Source of the DNA: DATNNN01 sp035601815
Lineage (GTDB): Bacteria > Pseudomonadota > Alphaproteobacteria > Rhizobiales > Xanthobacteraceae
Assembly (NCBI GenBank): GCA_035601815.1
Contig: DATNNN010000007.1
Location: 1-9,318, forward strand
Length of the DNA: 9,318 nt
Direction: 5' to 3'
Shown: one piece after another, positions 5,956 to 9,318 of the stretch
Position numbering within the stretch: position 1 is the stretch's first letter
Layout: every line of letters starts with the position of its first letter
Notes under the pieces: model-generated
Databases searched by the model: none
Told to the model about the DNA's origin: nothing
What the model saw: only the letters and a program-made list of their open reading frames with translations
Made by a program: the position numbers and the translations under genes

Positions 5956-7146
5956 ATGGCGGCAAGCTTGATAGCGGCCACGAAATCCTGGCGACCCCTC
6001 GCCGCCGGCATCCTCGTGCTCGCGCCCCTGCTGACGCTGTGGAACCTCGGCGCCGCCGATCTCGCGCCAAAGCTCGTGGTCAAGATCGGCCGCCAGCTCT
6101 CCGGCATCACCGACGACCCGGTGCCGGTGCCGGCGTCGCTGCGCACCTTCGCCGACGGCGCTCTGCAGAAGTCGGCGATGCAGGCGGTGAACGACGCCAA
6201 CCCGTTGCGTCCGCCCCTCATCCGGCTCGCCAATCAAGTCCGCTACAAGCTGTTCGGCGCCTACGGCGCGCCCGATGTCGTCGCTGGCGAGCAGGGGCAG
6301 CTGATCGAGCAGAGTTACGTGGACGAATACTGCCGCCGCGATCTTGCCGTTCTCGAAACCAAGGCGCGCGCGTGGATTCCGAAACTGAAGGCGCTGCAGG
6401 ATTCCTTCGCGGCGCGCGGCCATACGCTCATCTACGTGATCACGCCGTCGAAGATGGCGCACGTGCCCGAGCTGTTCCTGCCGCGTTTGTCCTGCGCGAG
6501 CACGCCTTTCGACCGCGTCCAGTACCTGCCCACCTACACGCGCCTCCTGCGCGAGGCCGGCGTGCGTTTCGTCGACCTCGCCACCCTCACCCACGGCCTG
6601 CGCGGCCGCTACGAGATCGACGTGTTCCCGGCCGGCGGCACCCATTGGAACGCGCTCGGCGTGGCGCACGCCGCCGACGCCGTTCTCGCCGAGATCAACC
6701 GCGACCAGGCGATCGCGCCGCGGCTCAAATGGGGCTACACCATCACCGACCGGCCCGCCGGCAGCGACCGCGAGCTCGTCGACCTGATCAACGTGCTGTT
6801 GCCGCAGGTGCGCTATCCCACCGCCCGGGTGACCTTCGACAAGAATGCCTGCGCCGACTTCCCGGCCGCGCACCTGAACATGGCGATCGTGGGCGGCAGC
6901 TTCATCCATGCGCTAGCGCGCACCCTCATCATCGACGGCTGCCTGCGGGGCTTGCGGTCCTACAATTATCTCTACCGCGGCCGCCGCAGCGGGCCGGCCT
7001 ATGCCATCGACAAGGAACGCCTCACCGCCGCCGACATCGCGCCGCTCGCCGACGCCGATATCGTGATCCTCGAGGAAAACGAGCAGGTGCTGCCGGGCTC
7101 GGCCCACGCCGAGGAATTCCGCCGCGTGCTGACGGCAGCGCCTTAA
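5956..7146 (+). CDS. AlgX/AlgJ-like SGNH-fold O-acyltransferase partner protein
   Basis: A 396-residue protein with one N-terminal hydrophobic segment (about 13-30), acting as signal peptide or membrane anchor, so the body is periplasmic. It has the order of an AlgX/AlgJ domain: VYVITPSKMAHV-like strand at 159-170 (YVITPSKMAHV), a GGTHWNALG motif with His230, and AIVGGSFIHALA with the presumed nucleophile Ser315. In AlgX and AlgJ these correspond to the D-x-H-W motif and the catalytic serine. Here the expected acidic residue two before His230 is Gly228, so the classical Asp is missing. Such proteins take the acyl group delivered by the MBOAT partner and transfer it to the polysaccharide. The ATG at 5956 lies two bases after the MBOAT stop, with no strong ribosome site, implying translational coupling. 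Its stop codon overlaps that of the convergent downstream gene. Family assignment is good; activity is inferred. Confidence 0.85.
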   Translation: MAASLIAATKSWRPLAAGILVLAPLLTLWNLGAADLAPKLVVKIGRQLSGITDDPVPVPASLRTFADGALQKSAMQAVNDANPLRPPLIRLANQVRYKLFGAYGAPDVVAGEQGQLIEQSYVDEYCRRDLAVLETKARAWIPKLKALQDSFAARGHTLIYVITPSKMAHVPELFLPRLSCASTPFDRVQYLPTYTRLLREAGVRFVDLATLTHGLRGRYEIDVFPAGGTHWNALGVAHAADAVLAEINRDQAIAPRLKWGYTITDRPAGSDRELVDLINVLLPQVRYPTARVTFDKNACADFPAAHLNMAIVGGSFIHALARTLIIDGCLRGLRSYNYLYRGRRSGPAYAIDKERLTAADIAPLADADIVILEENEQVLPGSAHAEEFRRVLTAAP

Positions 7147-7571
7147 GCGCCGCAGAACAGCGGCACGAAGCCGAGTTGGGCCGCGGTCTTGCAGATGCCG
7201 TCGCGCGCCGCCGCGTGCCCCGTGGCGCTGAAATAGACGGCGCCCAAGACGCCGCTCGCGCCCGCCCACAGATAGAACTGCAGGTTCCGCACGCTGTAGA
7301 AATTGTAATTGCCTTCCTCGTCGTACTCCGGCTCCTGCTCTTCGAGCATGTCCTGCGGCCGGGCCCCGGCCAGCGTGAACAGCGCATCGTCCTTGTCGAG
7401 CTTTTCCGGATAGAAGCCCGCGTTCGCCCGCCACCAGTGGGCAACGAAGCCCAGGCCAAGGCCGAGCACGCTCCACCACAGGAATTCGCCGACGCCGAGC
7501 CACATGCGGGAAAATTCGCATGGGTAGGCTAAGCGAAAGTAAACGTCAGCGCGGGGGCGCCACCTCGGCAT
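7143..7571 (-). CDS. Small two-helix membrane protein of unknown function
   Basis: I do not recognise this 142-residue protein. It has two hydrophobic segments (about 25-44, FLWWSVLGLGLGFVAHWW, and 98-115, QFYLWAGASGVLGAVYF) separated by a roughly 50-residue loop with an acidic patch (EEQEPEYDEEGNYN, about 77-90). The tail contains two cysteines (127 and 140). Positive residues at the N-terminus suggest N-in topology with the acidic loop outside. Two starts are possible: ATG 7571, with CAAGG just upstream and 26 nt of overlap with the solute-binding protein gene, or ATG 7505, with no ribosome site and sitting inside an inverted repeat, giving 120 residues. I favour 7571 weakly. It is probably translated downstream of the solute-binding protein, and its TAA shares the sequence TTAA with the convergent SGNH gene. 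The long open frame and membrane pattern support a real gene. Confidence 0.65.
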   Translation of the reverse strand: MPRWRPRADVYFRLAYPCEFSRMWLGVGEFLWWSVLGLGLGFVAHWWRANAGFYPEKLDKDDALFTLAGARPQDMLEEQEPEYDEEGNYNFYSVRNLQFYLWAGASGVLGAVYFSATGHAAARDGICKTAAQLGFVPLFCGA

Positions 7572-8265
7572 CCTTGAGGCCGGCGGCGTCGAGCGCCCGG
7601 CGCACGGTGCCGTCGGCCTTGGCCGCCTCGATGAAGTCGGCGACGTAGGCGAGCGCGTTGGGGCGGTTCCTGCGCACCGCCGGGGCCACGGTCGAGGCCC
7701 AGAAGTGGCCGGGCAATATGCGCGCGCCCGGCATCTGCGCCGCGAAGTTCTTGAGCGATTCCTTGGAGAGGGCCACCGCGTCGGCCCTACCCGCCTTTAC
7801 TTCAACAAGCAGTTCCTCGACCCCGCGGAAGGTCTTGATTTGAGTCCGCTTTAGCGAGGCGGCCGCACCCCGTGCGGTGGTGGTGTTGGCAACGCCGATG
7901 ACACGCACGCCCGGCCGGTCCACCTCCTCGATCGACTGAATCGCGGAGCCCGCCGGCACCAGATACGTGCTCTCGAACTGGAAATAGGCCGGCGCAAAAT
8001 CCACCGATTTCGCCCGCTCGGCGTCCACCGGCATGAAGGTCACGTCCCATACGTCGCGATTGACGGCCGCCGTGATCTCGCCCGAGCTCGAAAAGTCTAC
8101 ATATTGCACCGGCACGCCGAGCTTCTGCGCCAGCGCCGCCCCGAGATCGACCGCCACCCCGCGTGGCCGGCCGGTGGTGGAATCGCGCGCGGTGTAAAAC
8201 GCCGACGCCGCCGGGCCGACGCCGATCGCGACCCGCAGCGTTCCGGTGGGGGCAAGCTCGCTCAT
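7546..8265 (-). CDS. Family 3 extracellular solute-binding protein domain, no in-frame signal peptide
   Basis: A 239-residue SBP_bac_3 protein (polar amino-acid binding fold). Typical features run in order: LAPTGTLRVAIGVG at the start, RGVAVDLGAALAQKLGVPVQYV, a DVTFMPVDAERAKSVDFAPAYF stretch, STYLVPAGS, and the second-lobe region RPGVRVIGVANTTTARG. The ATG at 8265 has GAGG five bases upstream. In this frame there is no signal peptide; extending to a GTG at 8331 adds only a non-hydrophobic stretch. A signal-peptide-like leader is encoded directly upstream in another frame, so the gene may carry a one-base frameshift, or it may belong to the signal-less relatives I recall from Rhizobiales and Burkholderia. 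No permease or ATPase gene is nearby, so it looks like an orphan. Ligand unknown; amino acids are the family norm. Confidence 0.88.
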   Translation of the reverse strand: MSELAPTGTLRVAIGVGPAASAFYTARDSTTGRPRGVAVDLGAALAQKLGVPVQYVDFSSSGEITAAVNRDVWDVTFMPVDAERAKSVDFAPAYFQFESTYLVPAGSAIQSIEEVDRPGVRVIGVANTTTARGAAASLKRTQIKTFRGVEELLVEVKAGRADAVALSKESLKNFAAQMPGARILPGHFWASTVAPAVRRNRPNALAYVADFIEAAKADGTVRRALDAAGLKDAEVAPPR

Positions 8266-8351
8266 GAATTCCTCTGCAATGGGGGAACCGCGGGAAGAAG
8301 AGCGAGCAAAATGAAGGCCAGCGGAAACCACCGTGGGGTGCCGGCGCTCAC
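8262..8351 (-). CDS. Short leader ORF encoding a signal-peptide-like sequence, out of frame with the downstream binding protein
   Basis: A 29-codon frame starts at GTG 8351, overlapping the parC stop (GTGA), and stops at TGA 8262, overlapping the ATG of the solute-binding protein (ATGA). It reads MSAGTPRW followed by FPLAFILLALLPAV, then PPLQRNS, a good Sec signal peptide. Adding one base to the G run at 8281-8285 (C run on the coding strand) would fuse it to the binding protein, giving 268 residues, a normal secreted length. It is either the detached signal peptide of a frameshifted gene, a sequencing error, or a true coupled leader ORF. No good ribosome site precedes the GTG. Confidence 0.5.
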   Translation of the reverse strand: MSAGTPRWFPLAFILLALLPAVPPLQRNS

Positions 8352-9318
8352 TTGAACCGGTTGCTCTTGGGAAATCCCTTGGGCGCGATGCGACCGGCGT
8401 CGGCGCGCTTGCCCCTCCAGTCGGCGAGATCGCGCTTGGAAATCGTCGTGGTGCGGTCGGCGGAGTCGGTCCAGCTCAACCCGTCGTCGATGTCGAACGC
8501 CCGGATGTCGGAGAGGCCGCCGTCCTTGTAGCGCTGCAGGCGCACGCCACGGCCCCGCCCCATCTCCGGCAGCTCGGCGAGCGGGAACAGAACCATCTTG
8601 CGGTTCTCCCCGATCACCGCGAGCGTATCGCCGACGGCGAGCGCGATCGTGCGCGCCTCGTCCGGCGATTTCAGATTCAGCACCTGCTTACCCTTGCGCG
8701 TATTGGCGACGCCGTCGTCCTCTTTCACGATGAAGCCGTTGCCGGAGTGCGACGCCACCACGAACTTACGCCCGCCGACCAGGGCGAACACGTCGACGAG
8801 GTCCGCCTCCTGCTCCATGTCGACGAAGAGGCGGATCGGTTCGCCGAAGCCGCGCCCGCCCGGAAGCTTCGAGGCATCGATGGTGTAGAAGCGCCCATTG
8901 GTGGCGAACGCCATGAGCTTCGACGTGGTCTCGGCCGGGAAGGAAAGCCGCGCCCGGTCGTCGCCCTTGAAGGTGAGGTTGGAGGTGTCGGCGTTCTGCC
9001 CCTTGAGCGCGCGGATCCAGCCCTTTTCGGAAACGACGACGGTGATCGGCTCCTTTTCGATCATCGCCTGCGTCACCGCCTCGATGTCGATCTCCTGCAC
9101 CTTGTCGAAGCCGGTGCGGCGGCGGCCGAGCGCGGTGCTCGGCCCGTATTTCGTGCGCACCTCCTTGATTTGCGTCCCGATCGCCTTCCACTGCTGCACC
9201 GGCGAGGCCAAGAGCTTCTCGATTTGCTTCTTCTCCTCGCCGAGCGCCTTGTGCTCGCGCTTGATCTCCAGCTCCTCGAGCTTGCGCAAATTGCGCAGCC
9301 GCATGTCGAGGATGGCCG
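8348..9318 (-). CDS. parC: DNA topoisomerase IV subunit A, C-terminal part
   Basis: The last 322 residues of ParC; the gene runs off the right edge, since the frame stays open past the ATG at 9304 (an internal Met in AILDMRLRNLRKLEELEI). The visible part holds the end of the breakage-reunion domain with its charged coiled-coil helices (KREHKALGEEKKQIEKLL), then the C-terminal beta-pinwheel with blades such as VVVSEKGWIRALKGQNAD, GRFYTIDASKLPGGRGFGEP and GNGFIVKEDDGVANTRKGKQ. The active-site tyrosine would lie outside the window. ParC with ParE decatenates replicated chromosomes in the cytoplasm. MRLRNLRKLEELEI and the end APKGFPKSNRFK favour ParC over GyrA, and I see no canonical GyrA box (QRRGGKG); GRGRGVRLQRYKDG is only a remote echo. 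Its TGA overlaps a GTG leader start for the solute-binding protein, suggesting read-through transcription into the downstream genes. Confidence 0.93.
   Translation of the reverse strand, partial: AILDMRLRNLRKLEELEIKREHKALGEEKKQIEKLLASPVQQWKAIGTQIKEVRTKYGPSTALGRRRTGFDKVQEIDIEAVTQAMIEKEPITVVVSEKGWIRALKGQNADTSNLTFKGDDRARLSFPAETTSKLMAFATNGRFYTIDASKLPGGRGFGEPIRLFVDMEQEADLVDVFALVGGRKFVVASHSGNGFIVKEDDGVANTRKGKQVLNLKSPDEARTIALAVGDTLAVIGENRKMVLFPLAELPEMGRGRGVRLQRYKDGGLSDIRAFDIDDGLSWTDSADRTTTISKRDLADWRGKRADAGRIAPKGFPKSNRFK

Noticed and set aside
4484..6070. A 528-codon minus-strand open frame opposite the MBOAT gene
   Set aside because: Its product is compositionally biased (Glu, Gly, Arg) with no domain I recognise; the plus strand encodes a clear MBOAT protein with all its motifs.
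9304..9318. ATG at 9304 as the start of a short separate gene on the minus strand
   Set aside because: The frame continues upstream to the window edge with AILD before the Met, the normal internal ParC sequence, so the gene is truncated by the window.

Overview
The window is GC-rich and densely coded, with few intergenic gaps. Gene content and protein style point to an alphaproteobacterium of the Hyphomicrobiales (Rhizobiales) type: a Bug/TctC solute-binding protein, an RDD protein next to a bacterial aspartate/glutamate leucyltransferase, an alphaproteobacterial-style ParC, and a Fur/Mur-type operator before an Nramp transporter. This placement is an inference from protein resemblance; no rRNA is present. 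I see no tRNA, rRNA, CRISPR array, insertion sequence or phage gene.

Layout: (1) Positions 1-1521, minus strand: isobutyryl-CoA dehydrogenase followed after 10 nt by a truncated TctC/Bug periplasmic binding protein running off the left edge. (2) 1643-2975, plus strand: an RDD membrane protein, then leucyl-transferase Bpt of the bacterial N-degron pathway (TTG start). (3) 2999-4345, minus strand: an Nramp/MntH divalent-metal transporter. A sigma70-like promoter carries a near-perfect 21-bp Fur/Mur-type palindrome, and this moves the start to a GTG at 4345. (4) 4535-7146, plus strand: a two-gene O-acylation cassette, an AlgI-type MBOAT acyltransferase and an AlgX/AlgJ-like SGNH protein, probably decorating an extracytoplasmic polysaccharide. 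(5) 7143-9318, minus strand: the C-terminal part of ParC (topoisomerase IV subunit A), then a family 3 solute-binding protein, then a small two-helix membrane protein of unknown function.

The most noteworthy points are the metal-regulated promoter of the Nramp gene, a signal-peptide-like leader lying out of frame directly upstream of the solute-binding protein (one extra base would fuse them), and the SGNH protein with Gly in place of the usual catalytic Asp. The Bpt and ParC genes face each other across about 5.4 kb of transport and envelope genes, which may be a lineage-specific insertion. I found no convincing evidence of a wholly new multi-gene system; the acylation cassette with its unusual SGNH partner is the closest candidate.
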